Part shown: piece after piece, positions 15,868 through 24,482 of the stretch | Numbering within the stretch: the stretch's first letter is position 1 | Layout: the number at the start of each line of letters is the position of its first letter | Source: Nonomuraea montanisoli | GTDB lineage: Bacteria; Actinomycetota; Actinomycetes; Streptosporangiales; Streptosporangiaceae | Direction of reading: 5' to 3' | NCBI RefSeq assembly: GCF_013363975.1 | Contig: NZ_JABWGN010000026.1 | Coordinates: 1 to 64,000 of the forward strand | DNA length: 64,000 nt | Notes under the pieces: generated by a model | Seen by the model: only the letters and a program-made list of their open reading frames with translations | Database searches by the model: none | Told to the model about the DNA's origin: nothing | Made by a program: the position numbers and the translations under genes

Positions 15868-16887
15868 ATGGCACGTCCGCTCGACGCTCTCCCCAAGGCT
15901 CACCTGCACCTGCACTTCACCGGATCGATGCGGCATTCGACGCTGATCGAGCTGGCCCGTGAGCAGGGCCTGCACCTGCCGGACGCTCTGGAGCAGGACT
16001 GGCCGCCGCGGCTGCGGGCCACCGACGAGCGGGGCTGGTTCCGGTTCCAGCGGTTGTACGACATCGCGCGGTCGGTGCTGTCGCGGCCGGAGCACGTCTA
16101 CCGGCTGCTGCGGGAGACGGCCGAGGACGAGGCGGCCGAGGGCTCGCGGTGGCTGGAGATCCAGGTGGACCCGTCGGGTTACGCGCACCGCTTCGGCGGG
16201 CTGACGGCGACGATGGAGATGGTGCTGGACGCGGTGGACCGGGCCGCGGAGCACGCGGGCGTGGGGATCGCGGTGGTCGTGGCGGCCAACCGCACGCGCC
16301 ATCCGCTGGACGCCAACACGCTGGCGCGGCTCGCGGCGCAGTACGCGGGGCGGGGCGTGGTGGGGTTCGGGCTGTCGAACGACGAGCGCCGGGGGCAGGC
16401 CCGCGACTTCGAGCGGGCGTTCCGGATCGCGCGGCGGGCGGGGCTGCTGGCTGTGCCGCACGGCGGTGAGCTGCTGGGGCCGCGCAGCGTGGCGCAGTGC
16501 GTGGAGGACCTGGGCGCCGACCGGCTCGGGCACGGGGTGCGGGCGGCGGAGGACGCGCGGCTGATGGAGGTGCTGGCGCGGCGGGAGATCTGCTGCGAGG
16601 TGTGTCCCAGCTCGAACGTGGGGCTGGGGGTCGCCGAGCGGCCGGCCGACGTGCCGGTGCGGCGGTTGTTCGAGGCGGGGGTGCCGATCGCGCTGGGGGC
16701 CGACGACCCGCTGCTGTTCGGGTCGCGGCTGGCGCGGCAGTACGAGCTGGCGCGCGAGGCGTACGGCTTCGCCGACGCGGAGGTCGCGGAGCTGGCGCGG
16801 CAGTCGGTGCGGGCGTCGGCGGCGCCGGAGGAGACGCGCAAGGAGCTGTTGAAGGAGATCGACGACTGGCTGGCCGCTCCCGAGTGA
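15868..16887 (+). CDS. add: Adenosine deaminase-family hydrolase
   Basis: The 339-residue TIM-barrel amidohydrolase converts adenosine (or a related purine derivative) to the inosine form. Metal and catalytic motifs are visible: HLHLHFTGS (metal HxH, His14/His16), AVPHGGELLGP (the HAGE equivalent), GADRLGHGVRAAED, CEVCPSSNVGLG and ALGADDPLLFG. HAGE being HGGE is a small deviation. Relatives include aminodeoxyfutalosine deaminase of menaquinone synthesis, so substrate is not certain. The gene diverges from the sigma operon and starts at ATG after AGGGAA. Confidence 0.82.
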   Translation: MARPLDALPKAHLHLHFTGSMRHSTLIELAREQGLHLPDALEQDWPPRLRATDERGWFRFQRLYDIARSVLSRPEHVYRLLRETAEDEAAEGSRWLEIQVDPSGYAHRFGGLTATMEMVLDAVDRAAEHAGVGIAVVVAANRTRHPLDANTLARLAAQYAGRGVVGFGLSNDERRGQARDFERAFRIARRAGLLAVPHGGELLGPRSVAQCVEDLGADRLGHGVRAAEDARLMEVLARREICCEVCPSSNVGLGVAERPADVPVRRLFEAGVPIALGADDPLLFGSRLARQYELAREAYGFADAEVAELARQSVRASAAPEETRKELLKEIDDWLAAPE

Positions 16888-16920
16888 GCGCCGTTCCCGG
16901 GCAGCGGGAAGCGGGAAGGC

Positions 16921-16956
16921 GGGTCAGCGCAGTGAGGTGGGTCAGTGCAGTGAGGC
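16921..16956. repeat. 18-base tandem duplication over a stop codon
   Basis: GGGTCAGCGCAGTGAGGT (16921-16938) and GGGTCAGTGCAGTGAGGC (16939-16956) are adjacent copies differing at two bases. The second copy contains the last codons and stop of the gene at 16942, so the gene's 3' end has been duplicated downstream. Confidence 0.8.
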
Positions 16957-17802
16957 GGCGATGCGGGTGGCGCGGTCCTTGCCTCCCGCGCCCTCCAGGC
17001 GGTGGCCGACTCCCCCGCTCTCCCAGATGAGGGTGGGCGCGGCCTGCCGGAGCGGCACGGAGGTGCCGTCCTCGCGCTTGATGTAGCCGAGGGGGTGGGC
17101 GCCGCCGATCCACAGGGCGTCGAGGCCCGCGGCGTGGACCTCCTCGGGGAAGGGCGGTCCGAGCTGTTTCCACAGGTACGGGCTGATGGTGCCGTCGAAC
17201 TGGTCGAGGCGCAGGCCGCCGGGCCACAGCATGGAGACCACGCGCCCGCCGTCGGCGACGGTGACGACGTCCGGGGCGCCGAGGGCGGCCGGGGTCCTGA
17301 CGGGGAAGCGGACCAGGGCGCGGGCCTGGGCGAGGGTGACGGCGCGCTCTCCGGGCAGCGCGGTGGGCGTGGGCGCGCCGGGCGAGGTGGGCGTGGGGGC
17401 GCCGCCGAGGCGCAGTTCGATCCCCGCGTACCGGAGGATCTGGGCCACGGCGGCCCTGCCCTGCGGGGTGGCGGCCGTGAGGGCGGCCACGGCGAGCACG
17501 ACGGCGGCGACGACCGCCCATCGGCGCCCGCGCCGGTGGGCGCGCTTCAGGGGGCGGGTGACCGGGGACGCAGGGGTGGCGGACAGGCGGGCGCGGACGG
17601 CCGCCGCGACGTCGGCGGGCGGCGGCGCGGGGACGTCGAGGGCGTCGCCGAGCGCGAACAGCTCGGCTTCGAGGTCGCCGAAGCCACCGACGTCGCCGCG
17701 CCCCAGCAGATCGCCGGAATCGCCGGAATCGCCGGAATCGCCGACGTTGTCGACGCCGCCGACGTTGTCGCGATCGTCGTCGTGGGGTTCACGCGAGTTC
17801 AC
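16942..17802 (-). CDS. Sigma-factor-linked single-span membrane protein
   Basis: The 286-residue protein has an acidic N-terminus with GDSGDSGDSGD repeats, a helix (about 95-112, WAVVAAVVLAVAALTAA) and an extracytoplasmic domain ending APTLIWESGGVGHRLEGAGG ... RIAASLH, similar to DUF4367-like domains found in anti-sigma proteins. Its start overlaps the upstream sigma gene by 14 bases. The probable role is membrane anti-sigma or regulator of that sigma factor; this is inferred from position and layout. Confidence 0.68.
   Translation of the reverse strand: MNSREPHDDDRDNVGGVDNVGDSGDSGDSGDLLGRGDVGGFGDLEAELFALGDALDVPAPPPADVAAAVRARLSATPASPVTRPLKRAHRRGRRWAVVAAVVLAVAALTAATPQGRAAVAQILRYAGIELRLGGAPTPTSPGAPTPTALPGERAVTLAQARALVRFPVRTPAALGAPDVVTVADGGRVVSMLWPGGLRLDQFDGTISPYLWKQLGPPFPEEVHAAGLDALWIGGAHPLGYIKREDGTSVPLRQAAPTLIWESGGVGHRLEGAGGKDRATRIAASLH
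17711..17768. repeat. In-frame short tandem repeats
   Basis: Three copies of TCGCCGGAA (17711-17737) are followed by two copies of a GCCGACGTTGTCG unit. They encode the GDSGDSGD and NVGGVDNVG repeats at the N-terminus of the sigma-linked membrane protein. Such a tract can vary in copy number by slippage. Confidence 0.75.
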
Positions 17803-18328
17803 CGCCCACCTCCTCCCTCAGCCGGGCCAGCCCGCGATGCGTGCTGGACTTGACGGTGCCCACCGGACGGCCGAGCACCTCGGCGGTCTCGGCCTCGGTC
17901 AGCTGTAAGAAGTACCGGCAGACGACGGCGTCGCGTTCCCCGTCGGGCAGGGCGCGTACGGCCTCCAGCAGCCGGGCACGGCGGTCCCCGGCCACGGCGG
18001 CGCCCTCCGGGTCGTCGGGGGCGACGGGGTCGGCGACGGCGCCGAGCCGGGCGGTGAGGCCGTTCCTGCGCCCGCGCGAACGGGTGAGGTTGTGTGTCTC
18101 GTTGGCCACGATCCGCAGCAGCCACGGCCGGAACGGCGACCCGCGGCGGAACGACGCCAGAGCGCGGTACGCCTTGACGAACGCCTCCTGCACCACGTCC
18201 TCGGCCTCGTCGGCGGCGCCGAGCATGGCGGCGGTACGGTGGGCGAGCGCGCTGTAGCGGGCGACCAGCGCCTCGTAGGCGGTCAGATCACCGTCGAGGG
18301 AGCGGGTGATGGCCTCGTCGTCGTCCAT
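17789..18328 (-). CDS. ECF RNA polymerase sigma factor
   Basis: The 179-residue group 4 sigma factor. Region 2 reads TAYEALVARYSALAHRTAAM ... DEAEDVVQEAFVKAYRALAS and PFRPWLLRIVANETHNLTRS; region 4 is LPDGERDAVVCRYFLQLTEA with HTH VLGRPVGTVKSSTHRGLARL. ATG at 18328 is chosen by homology with family starts; the upstream 28 codons look non-coding. It overlaps the downstream membrane protein by 14 bases. Confidence 0.88.
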   Translation of the reverse strand: MDDDEAITRSLDGDLTAYEALVARYSALAHRTAAMLGAADEAEDVVQEAFVKAYRALASFRRGSPFRPWLLRIVANETHNLTRSRGRRNGLTARLGAVADPVAPDDPEGAAVAGDRRARLLEAVRALPDGERDAVVCRYFLQLTEAETAEVLGRPVGTVKSSTHRGLARLREEVGGELA

Positions 18329-18453
18329 GTGCGAGTCAGATTCCACCGCATCCCGGACGGTCTGGGAAGGCCCGTTCGGCGCATCATGTGACCTTCGAGC
18401 CCGGCCGGGCACTAGACTCGGGCCAATCCGCGAGCCCTTAAAGGAACGGGACT

Positions 18454-19188
18454 ATGTCTTCAGGGTATGACCGTGTAGTGCAGCCGGCGGCCGGCGACGA
18501 GGCGTTGGAGAACCACCTCGGTGGCGACGAGGCCAAGAACTACCGGCAGTACGAGCTGGACATGGTCGCCCCGCACGTCGGGCGGTCGATGCTGGAGATC
18601 GGCTCCGGCCTGGGCCACTTCGCCGAGCAGTTCCTGCCGCGGCTCGACCGGCTCGTGGTGAGCGACTTCGACCCCTACTGCGTCGAGCAGCTGCGCAAGC
18701 GTTTCGCGGGCCGCGACGACATCGACGTCCTCCAGTTCGGCCTGCCGACCGAGATCCCGCTTGAGGACAAGGTCGACACGGTCGTGATGATGAACGTCCT
18801 GGAGCACATCGAGGACGACGCCGGGGCGCTGCGCTCGCTGGCGAAGGTGACGCTGCCGGGCGGCCGGATCATCATCTGGGTGCCGGGCTACATGCAGCTC
18901 TACGGAGACTTCGACCGCAAGGTGGGTCACGTGCAGCGCTACACGCCCAAGACGCTGCGCTCGACGGTCGCCAAGGCGGGGCTCGACATCGACGTGCTCA
19001 AGCCGATCAACTTCCTGGGCGGCATCGCCTGGTGGGCCGCGGTGCGGCGGGGCGGGGTGGGCTACCCCGACCCGCGGCTGGTGAAGATCTACGACCGCAC
19101 GGTGGTGCCGGCGACGCGGCTGATCGAGCGGTTCATCACGCCGCCGTTCGGCCAGACGGTGTTCTGCGTCGCCCGCGTCCCCCAGTAG
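18454..19188 (+). CDS. SAM-dependent class I methyltransferase
   Basis: The 244-residue methyltransferase. Motif I is MLEIGSGLGHFAEQF (about 46-60), the acidic SAM-ribose residue lies in LVVSDFDPYCVE, and MMNVLEHIEDD is the post-I/IV region. LPGGRIIIWVPG follows, then ELYGDFD-like YMQLYGDFDRKVGHVQRYTP. Relatives methylate sugars or small molecules in cell-envelope or secondary metabolism, so the substrate is open. The start has AAAGGAACGGG upstream. Transcribed convergently with the sugar transporter operon. Confidence 0.82.
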   Translation: MSSGYDRVVQPAAGDEALENHLGGDEAKNYRQYELDMVAPHVGRSMLEIGSGLGHFAEQFLPRLDRLVVSDFDPYCVEQLRKRFAGRDDIDVLQFGLPTEIPLEDKVDTVVMMNVLEHIEDDAGALRSLAKVTLPGGRIIIWVPGYMQLYGDFDRKVGHVQRYTPKTLRSTVAKAGLDIDVLKPINFLGGIAWWAAVRRGGVGYPDPRLVKIYDRTVVPATRLIERFITPPFGQTVFCVARVPQ

Positions 19189-19233
19189 ATCGCCCGCGCC
19201 CCCGGGTGAGCGGCCCGCGCCCGCCGGCGGCCG

Positions 19234-20118
19234 TCATTTGATGGAGCCGGCGGTCAGGCCGCCGACGACCTTCCGCTCGATCAGCGCGAACAGGATGATC
19301 ACCGGGATGGTCGCGATGACCGAGCCGGCGAACAGGCTCTGCCAGTCCACCTGGTACTGACCGATGAACGAGTTGAGCGCCACGGTGAGCGGCTGGTTCT
19401 CGGGCGTGGTGGCGAGGGTGAGCGCCACCACGAACTCGTTCCACGCGGCGATGAACGTGAAGATCAGCGCGGTGATGACGCCGGGCATGGCCAGCGGCAG
19501 CGTGATGCGGAACAGCGCCCCGAAGCGGCCGTTGCCGTCGATGAACGCGGCCTCCTCCAGCTCGCGCGGGATCGACGAGAAGTACGCGTTGAGGATCCAC
19601 ACCGCGAACGCCAGGTTGAACCCGCCGTTGACCAGGATGAGCGACCAGATCGAGTCCACCATCCCGAACTCGTAGAACTCGCGGTAGATGCCGACGAGCA
19701 TGGCGGTCGGCTGGAACATCTGGGTGACGAGCACGAGGATGAGGAACGCCGTGCGGCCCCGGAAGTTGTGCCGGGCGGAGTAGTAGGCGGCGGGCAGGGC
19801 CACGAGCAGCACGAGGATCGTGGACCCGGCGGCGACCTTGAGGGTGACCATGAGGTTGCCGGCCAGGCCGCTGCTCCAGAAGCCGGTCAGGCTCGACAGG
19901 TCCCACTTCGTGGGCAGCAGGGTGGCCTCGCGCAGCGTGTCCTGGGGCCGCAGCGAGGTGATCAGCATCACCAGGTACGGGAACACGAAGACGAACGCGA
20001 TCACGTAGGCGACGGCCGCGGTGATCGTGGTCTTGAGCTTCGGCATGGCCCGCCGGCCGGGGGGCCGGGGCCGGGCGTGCTGGTGGCCGGTGGCCGGGGG
20101 CGCGGTCGTGACGGCCAT
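19234..20118 (-). CDS. Sugar ABC transporter permease (MalG type)
   Basis: The 294-residue inner-membrane permease of the CUT1 carbohydrate ABC family. About six membrane helices are visible, with the cytoplasmic EAA loop IPRELEEAAFIDGNGRFGAL and the conserved RITLPLAMPGVITALIFTFI, the contact point for the ATPase. Its ATG shares one base with the stop of the upstream permease (TGATG), so the two are translationally coupled. No ATPase gene is present, so a shared MsiK-like ATPase elsewhere is likely. Confidence 0.88.
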   Translation of the reverse strand: MAVTTAPPATGHQHARPRPPGRRAMPKLKTTITAAVAYVIAFVFVFPYLVMLITSLRPQDTLREATLLPTKWDLSSLTGFWSSGLAGNLMVTLKVAAGSTILVLLVALPAAYYSARHNFRGRTAFLILVLVTQMFQPTAMLVGIYREFYEFGMVDSIWSLILVNGGFNLAFAVWILNAYFSSIPRELEEAAFIDGNGRFGALFRITLPLAMPGVITALIFTFIAAWNEFVVALTLATTPENQPLTVALNSFIGQYQVDWQSLFAGSVIATIPVIILFALIERKVVGGLTAGSIK

Positions 20119-21002
20119 CAGGCCACCTCCTTGTTCCAGCGGGAGACCTTGAGGAAGATCACGGTCAGGACGAGCACCATGCCGAAGTTGACCACGGACA
20201 TGGCGGCCGACTCTCCGATGTTCGAGCCCTTGAGGATGAACATGAGGATCGTCGAGGTGGCCGTGGAGTAGCCGGGCTGGCCGTGGGTCATCGCCCAGAT
20301 GATGGGGAAGCTGTTGAAGACGTTCATCACGTTGATGAGCGCGGCCACGGTCAGGGCGGGCCGCAGCAGGGGCAGCGTGATGGACCAGTAGGTGCGCAGC
20401 TTGGACGCGCCGTCCATCTTGGCCGCCTCGTAGACGTCGGCCGGGATGGTGGCCAGGCCCGCGAGCAGCGCGTACGTGGTGAACGGCACGGAGACGAAGA
20501 CGGCGACGAAGATCAACCACGGCATGGCGGTGGAGGCGTCGCCGAGCTGGTCGGCCGGGGCGCCGCCGAGCGCGTCGATGAGGCCGAGCTTGAGCCGGAT
20601 CTGGTTGATGACGCCGACCTCGGGGTCGAGCATCCACTTGAAGACGATCGCGGTCATCAGCACGGACGCGGCCCAGGGCGCGATGAGCGCCCAGCGGGCG
20701 ACGCGGCGGCCGGGGAAGCGCTGGTTGAACAGCTGGGCGAGGGCGAGGGAGATGAGGACGGTCAGGGCGACGACGGCGACGACCCAGATGACGCTGCGGA
20801 CCATGATGTCCGCGAAGTCCTTCTCGCCGAACAGCTTGTCGTAGTTGGCGAAGCCGTAGAAGCCCTGTTCCACTCCCCGCCGGTTGATCTTGAGGAACGA
20901 CGACCGGATCATCTCGACGACGGGCCAGAGCACGACGAGCGCGATGAGCACGACGGCGGGCCCGGTCCAGGCCAGCGGCTCCAGGGCGCGCAACCTTCTC
21001 AT
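20118..21002 (-). CDS. Sugar ABC transporter permease (MalF type)
   Basis: The 294-residue CUT1 permease with six predicted helices. The EAA loop is IPADVYEAAKMDGASKLRTY followed by WSITLPLLRPALTVAALINV. It partners the downstream MalG-type permease, with which it overlaps by one base. It starts 70 bases beyond the binding-protein gene, after a hairpin that may lower its expression relative to that protein. Confidence 0.88.
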   Translation of the reverse strand: MRRLRALEPLAWTGPAVVLIALVVLWPVVEMIRSSFLKINRRGVEQGFYGFANYDKLFGEKDFADIMVRSVIWVVAVVALTVLISLALAQLFNQRFPGRRVARWALIAPWAASVLMTAIVFKWMLDPEVGVINQIRLKLGLIDALGGAPADQLGDASTAMPWLIFVAVFVSVPFTTYALLAGLATIPADVYEAAKMDGASKLRTYWSITLPLLRPALTVAALINVMNVFNSFPIIWAMTHGQPGYSTATSTILMFILKGSNIGESAAMSVVNFGMVLVLTVIFLKVSRWNKEVA

Positions 21003-21020
21003 GAACTACCTTCCAGGACG

Positions 21021-21058
21021 GTACGGCCGGCGTCCCGGCTGCGAGACGCCGGCCGTAC
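21021..21058 (-). terminator. Intercistronic hairpin between binding protein and permeases
   Basis: A perfect 13-base-pair stem (GTACGGCCGGCGT at 21021-21033, complement at 21046-21058) with a 12-base loop. In ABC operons hairpins here often act as partial terminators or RNA stabilisers so the binding protein is made in excess. Confidence 0.6.
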
Positions 21059-21072
21059 GGTGCGCCGAGGGG

Positions 21073-22350
21073 TCAGCCGGCGTCGGCGGTCTTCTGGAGC
21101 TCGCCGAGCACCTTGGCCGGGTCGTCCTTGACGGCCCCGCCGATGGTCTGCTTGATCGCCGGGTTCACGTCGGCCCACTTGGGGTCCTGGAACGGATAGA
21201 AGCTGGCGTTGGGCAGCGCGTCGAGGAACGGCTTGAGCTTCTCGTCGCTCGACAGCTTCTGGATGCCGCCGTTGGTGACGGGCAGCAGCTTGTACGTGTC
21301 GCTGATCTTCTGGGCGGCGGAGCCGGTGTAGAAGAAGTCGAAGAACTTCTTGATCTCGGCGGCGTGGCCGTTCTTGTTGAACGCCATGATCCAGTCCATG
21401 ACGCCGAGCGTGGTGTCGAGCGGGCCGGACTTGCCGGGGATGGGCGCGACGCCGTACTTGTCCTTCAGGCCGGCCGCGTCGAAGATCGGGATGGACATGG
21501 GGCCGCCGTTGACCATGCCGACCTTGCCGGCGCCGAAGTCCTCCCAGACCGTCTTGCGGTCCTTGGTGCCCGGGTTGGGGGTGGTCAGGCCGGCGTTGAC
21601 CAGGCCCTTGAGGTAGGTGAACGTCTCGATGTTCTGCGGGGAGTTGATGGCCCACTTGCCGGAGGCGTCCTTGTAGCCGCCGCCGTTGCCGAGCATCCAC
21701 AGGAACGACTCGCCCTGGGCCTCCTCCTGGCCGAGGGGCAGGCCGAACGGCTGGCTGACGCCGGCCTTCTTCAGCTTCTCGGCGTCGGCCTTGAGCTCGT
21801 CCCAGGTCTTGGGCGGCTCGCTGATGCCGGCCTTGGTGAACAGCTCCTTGTTGTAGAACAGGGCGCGGGCGGAGGAGACGAACGGGATGCCGTAGGCGGT
21901 GCCGTCGACCTTGCCGAACTCGGCGAACTTCTGCAGCATGTCGCCGGAGACGTTCGGGGAGAGCACCTCCTCGACCTTGTAGAGCATGTCGTCCTTGGCG
22001 AAGCCCGAGTAGTCGCCGGTCTGCAGGATGTCGGGCACCTGGCCGTTCTGGACCATGGTGGCGACCTGCTTGTCGATGTCGTTCCAGTTGATGACCTGGA
22101 CCTCGACCTTGATGTTCGGGTTGGCCGCCTGGAACTCGTCGACGACGCCCTTCCAGAACGTCTCGCCGGAGTTGGGCTTGCCGGGGCCGTCGCCGTAGTC
22201 GGCGGCGACCATCTTGAGGGTGACCTGGCCTCCGTCGGAGGACTTCTGGTCGCCGGACGAGCCGGAGCCGCCCGAGCCCGAGCCGCAACTGGACAGGACC
22301 AGCATGGCCGCCACGCCGAGAGCGGCGCCGCCCGCAAGCTTGATTCTCAC
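21073..22350 (-). CDS. Carbohydrate ABC transporter substrate-binding lipoprotein
   Basis: The 425-residue family 1 solute-binding lipoprotein. Signal peptide VRIKLAGGAALGVAAMLVLS ends in lipobox LSSC (Cys22 or so). The mature protein has FWKGVVDEFQAANPNIKVEV, typical of CUT1 binding proteins, and a FNKNGHAAEIKKFFDFF region. The start, GTG at 22350 with AGAAGGCGG upstream, puts the signal peptide at the N-terminus; longer starts do not. Three DasR-like sites upstream suggest an amino-sugar (GlcNAc or chitooligosaccharide) substrate, which is inference. Confidence 0.87.
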   Translation of the reverse strand: MRIKLAGGAALGVAAMLVLSSCGSGSGGSGSSGDQKSSDGGQVTLKMVAADYGDGPGKPNSGETFWKGVVDEFQAANPNIKVEVQVINWNDIDKQVATMVQNGQVPDILQTGDYSGFAKDDMLYKVEEVLSPNVSGDMLQKFAEFGKVDGTAYGIPFVSSARALFYNKELFTKAGISEPPKTWDELKADAEKLKKAGVSQPFGLPLGQEEAQGESFLWMLGNGGGYKDASGKWAINSPQNIETFTYLKGLVNAGLTTPNPGTKDRKTVWEDFGAGKVGMVNGGPMSIPIFDAAGLKDKYGVAPIPGKSGPLDTTLGVMDWIMAFNKNGHAAEIKKFFDFFYTGSAAQKISDTYKLLPVTNGGIQKLSSDEKLKPFLDALPNASFYPFQDPKWADVNPAIKQTIGGAVKDDPAKVLGELQKTADAG

Positions 22351-22383
22351 CTGTGTACCGCCTTCTCGTCGGACGGGGTCCTG

Positions 22384-22397
22384 CTGGTCCGTACCAG
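22384..22397. promoter_or_regulatory. DasR-like (dre) site 3
   Basis: CTGGT-CCGT-ACCAG, a perfect 5-base-pair dyad 34 bases upstream of the binding-protein start. It resembles the DasR responsive element TGGTCTAGACCA but with a changed centre. Weakest of three. Confidence 0.45.
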
Positions 22398-22477
22398 TTG
22401 CCGTCCCGCCCAGAGGGATTTGGGGGTGCGTGAGCCGTCTCGCCACGCGTTTGCGTCAGCGTAAGCCCGCTTTCGAC

Positions 22478-22495
22478 AGCCGGTCTATACCGGCT
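22478..22495. promoter_or_regulatory. DasR-like (dre) site 2
   Basis: AGCCGGT-CTAT-ACCGGCT, a perfect 7-base-pair dyad whose core GGTCTATACC differs by one base from the dre core GGTCTAGACC. It lies about 130 bases upstream of the binding-protein start. Confidence 0.6.
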
Positions 22496-22535
22496 CGTCT
22501 CGGTTCGGCAACATCTGCGGCTGAAACTGCTCACA

Positions 22536-22550
22536 ACCGGTCTAGACCAG
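22536..22550. promoter_or_regulatory. DasR-like (dre) site 1
   Basis: ACCGGTCTAGACCAG contains the exact palindromic core GGTCTAGACC of the DasR responsive element of streptomycetes. It lies just beyond the end of the acyl-CoA dehydrogenase gene, about 190 bases upstream of the transporter operon. Confidence 0.65.
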
Positions 22551-22552
22551 AG

Positions 22553-24415
22553 TCAGGTGATCTTCCTGCGGAGGTTCTCCCCGCCCTCGGGCGCGCCGAC
22601 CCACGGTCCCTCGATCGACGGGTCGAGGACGCCCTCCTCCAGGAACCCGTAGCGGCCGTCGAGGACGTACCGGGCCAGCCGGACGTCCGCGCTGTCGGTG
22701 TTGTCCCAGAGCCGGGTGAACAGGGCGTCGGCCCGCCGCCTGGCCTGCCGGCAGAAGGTGTCGGCCAGCTCGTACGGCCGGCGTCCCAGGTCGGCGGCGT
22801 CCTCCTCGGCCCGGACGCAGGCCGCGGTCATGGCGAACAGCTCGGCCCCGATGTCCACGATCCGGCCGAGGAACGCCTGCCGGTGCTCCAGCCGTCCCTG
22901 CCAGCGGGACATCCCGTAGAACAGGGACCGGGCGAGCTTGCGGCTGGTCCGCTCCACATACCGCAGGTGGTGGGCCAGAGGGCCGAAGTCGGCGTACGAG
23001 GTGGGCAGGTTGCCCGTGCCGGCCACCAGCGTCGGCAGCCAGCGGGCGTAGAAGGCGCCGGCCCGCCGCAGCGCCCGGGCGCGCGCCTGCGGCGGGGCGT
23101 CCGGGTCGATCAGCTCGCCGGCCGCCGACAGGTGGGCGTCGACCGCCTCGCGGGTGATGAGCAGGCGCATGATCTCGGAGGAGCCCTCGAAGATGCGGTT
23201 GATGCGGGAGTCGCGCAGCATCTGCTCGGCGGGCACGCCGCGCTCGCCGCGGGCGGCCAGCGACTCGGCGCTCTCGTAGCCGCGCCCGCCCCTGATCTGG
23301 ACCAGCTCGTCGAGCACCTGGTAGGACAGCTCCGAGGCGTACAGCTTGGCCAGGGCGGCCTCGATGCGGATGTCGTTGCGCTGGTCGTCGGCCATGCGGC
23401 TGGTCAGGTCGCAGACGGCCTCCAGGGCGTACGCGGTGGCCGCGATGAAGGAGATCTTGGTGGCGACGGCCTCGTGCCGCCCGACGCTGCGGCCCCACTG
23501 GACGCGGGCGTTGCCCCATTCGCGGGCGATCTTGACGGCCCACTTGGCGTTGCCCGCGCAGGTGGCGGGCAGGGAGAGGCGGCCGGTGTTGAGCGTGGTG
23601 AGGGCGATCTTCAGGCCCTGCCCCTCGCGGCCGACGAGGTTGCGGGCCGGCACCCTGACCTGGCGGAACTCGGTGACGCCGTTCTCGATGCCGCGCAGGC
23701 CCATGAAGCTGTTGCGGCGCTGCACCGTGATGCCCGGCGTGTCGGCCTCGACGACGAACGCGCTGACCTTCTCGCCGGTGCGGGCCATGACGACGAGCAG
23801 GTCGGCGACGACGCCGTTGGTGGTCCACAGCTTGACGCCGTCCAGGACGTACTCGTCGCCGTCGCGCACCGCGGTGGTGGACAGGCGGGCGGGGTCGGAG
23901 CCGACGTCCGGCTCGGTCAGCAGGAACGCGGAGATCTCGCCCCGCGCGCACCGGGGCAGGAACTCGCGCTTCTGCTCCTCGGTGCCGAACAGCTTCAGCG
24001 GCTGCGGCACGCCGATCGACTGGTGCGCCGACAGCAGGGTGGCCAGGGCGGGGCAGTACGAGCCGACCAGCATGAGGGTGCGGCAGTAGTACAGGTACGG
24101 CAGGCCGAGCCCGCCGTACTCCTCGCCGATCGTGATGCCGAACGCGCCGAGCCCCGCCAGGCCCTTGACCACCGCGTCGGGCACCTGGGCGGTGCGCTCG
24201 ATCTCGGCGGGGTCGACGTGCGCGTCCAGGTACCTGCGCACCGCGCGGACGAAGTCCTCGCCCCGCTTTGCCGCCTTTTCGGCGGGTGCGGGCGCTGGGC
24301 GCACGAGGTCCAGCCGGAAGTCTCCGAGGAACAGTTGCTTGGCGAAGCTGGGGCGGGTCCATTCCTTCTCGCGGGCCTGCTCGCCGAGCTCTCTCGCCTT
24401 CGCGTACTCGCTCAT
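22553..24415 (-). CDS. Acyl-CoA dehydrogenase with C-terminal extension
   Basis: The 620-residue flavoenzyme of beta-oxidation introduces the alpha-beta double bond into acyl-CoA. Motifs are FGITIGEEYGGLGLPYLYY, the FAD-binding FLLTEPDVGSDPARLSTTAV and WTTNGVVADLLVV, and RDSRINRIFEGSSEIMRLLI with the catalytic Glu of the SSE type. About 200 further residues after the usual domain give the length of VLCAD/ACAD9-like enzymes. The start ATG at 24415 has a usual family opening. It stands alone between a transporter operon and an APC permease. Confidence 0.87.
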   Translation of the reverse strand: MSEYAKARELGEQAREKEWTRPSFAKQLFLGDFRLDLVRPAPAPAEKAAKRGEDFVRAVRRYLDAHVDPAEIERTAQVPDAVVKGLAGLGAFGITIGEEYGGLGLPYLYYCRTLMLVGSYCPALATLLSAHQSIGVPQPLKLFGTEEQKREFLPRCARGEISAFLLTEPDVGSDPARLSTTAVRDGDEYVLDGVKLWTTNGVVADLLVVMARTGEKVSAFVVEADTPGITVQRRNSFMGLRGIENGVTEFRQVRVPARNLVGREGQGLKIALTTLNTGRLSLPATCAGNAKWAVKIAREWGNARVQWGRSVGRHEAVATKISFIAATAYALEAVCDLTSRMADDQRNDIRIEAALAKLYASELSYQVLDELVQIRGGRGYESAESLAARGERGVPAEQMLRDSRINRIFEGSSEIMRLLITREAVDAHLSAAGELIDPDAPPQARARALRRAGAFYARWLPTLVAGTGNLPTSYADFGPLAHHLRYVERTSRKLARSLFYGMSRWQGRLEHRQAFLGRIVDIGAELFAMTAACVRAEEDAADLGRRPYELADTFCRQARRRADALFTRLWDNTDSADVRLARYVLDGRYGFLEEGVLDPSIEGPWVGAPEGGENLRRKIT

Positions 24416-24482
24416 GGCATCCTCCCGCCGACGTTACGCCCCCTGGGAATGCCTGTGTACCCGGCGCTCCGGCGAGATCACC

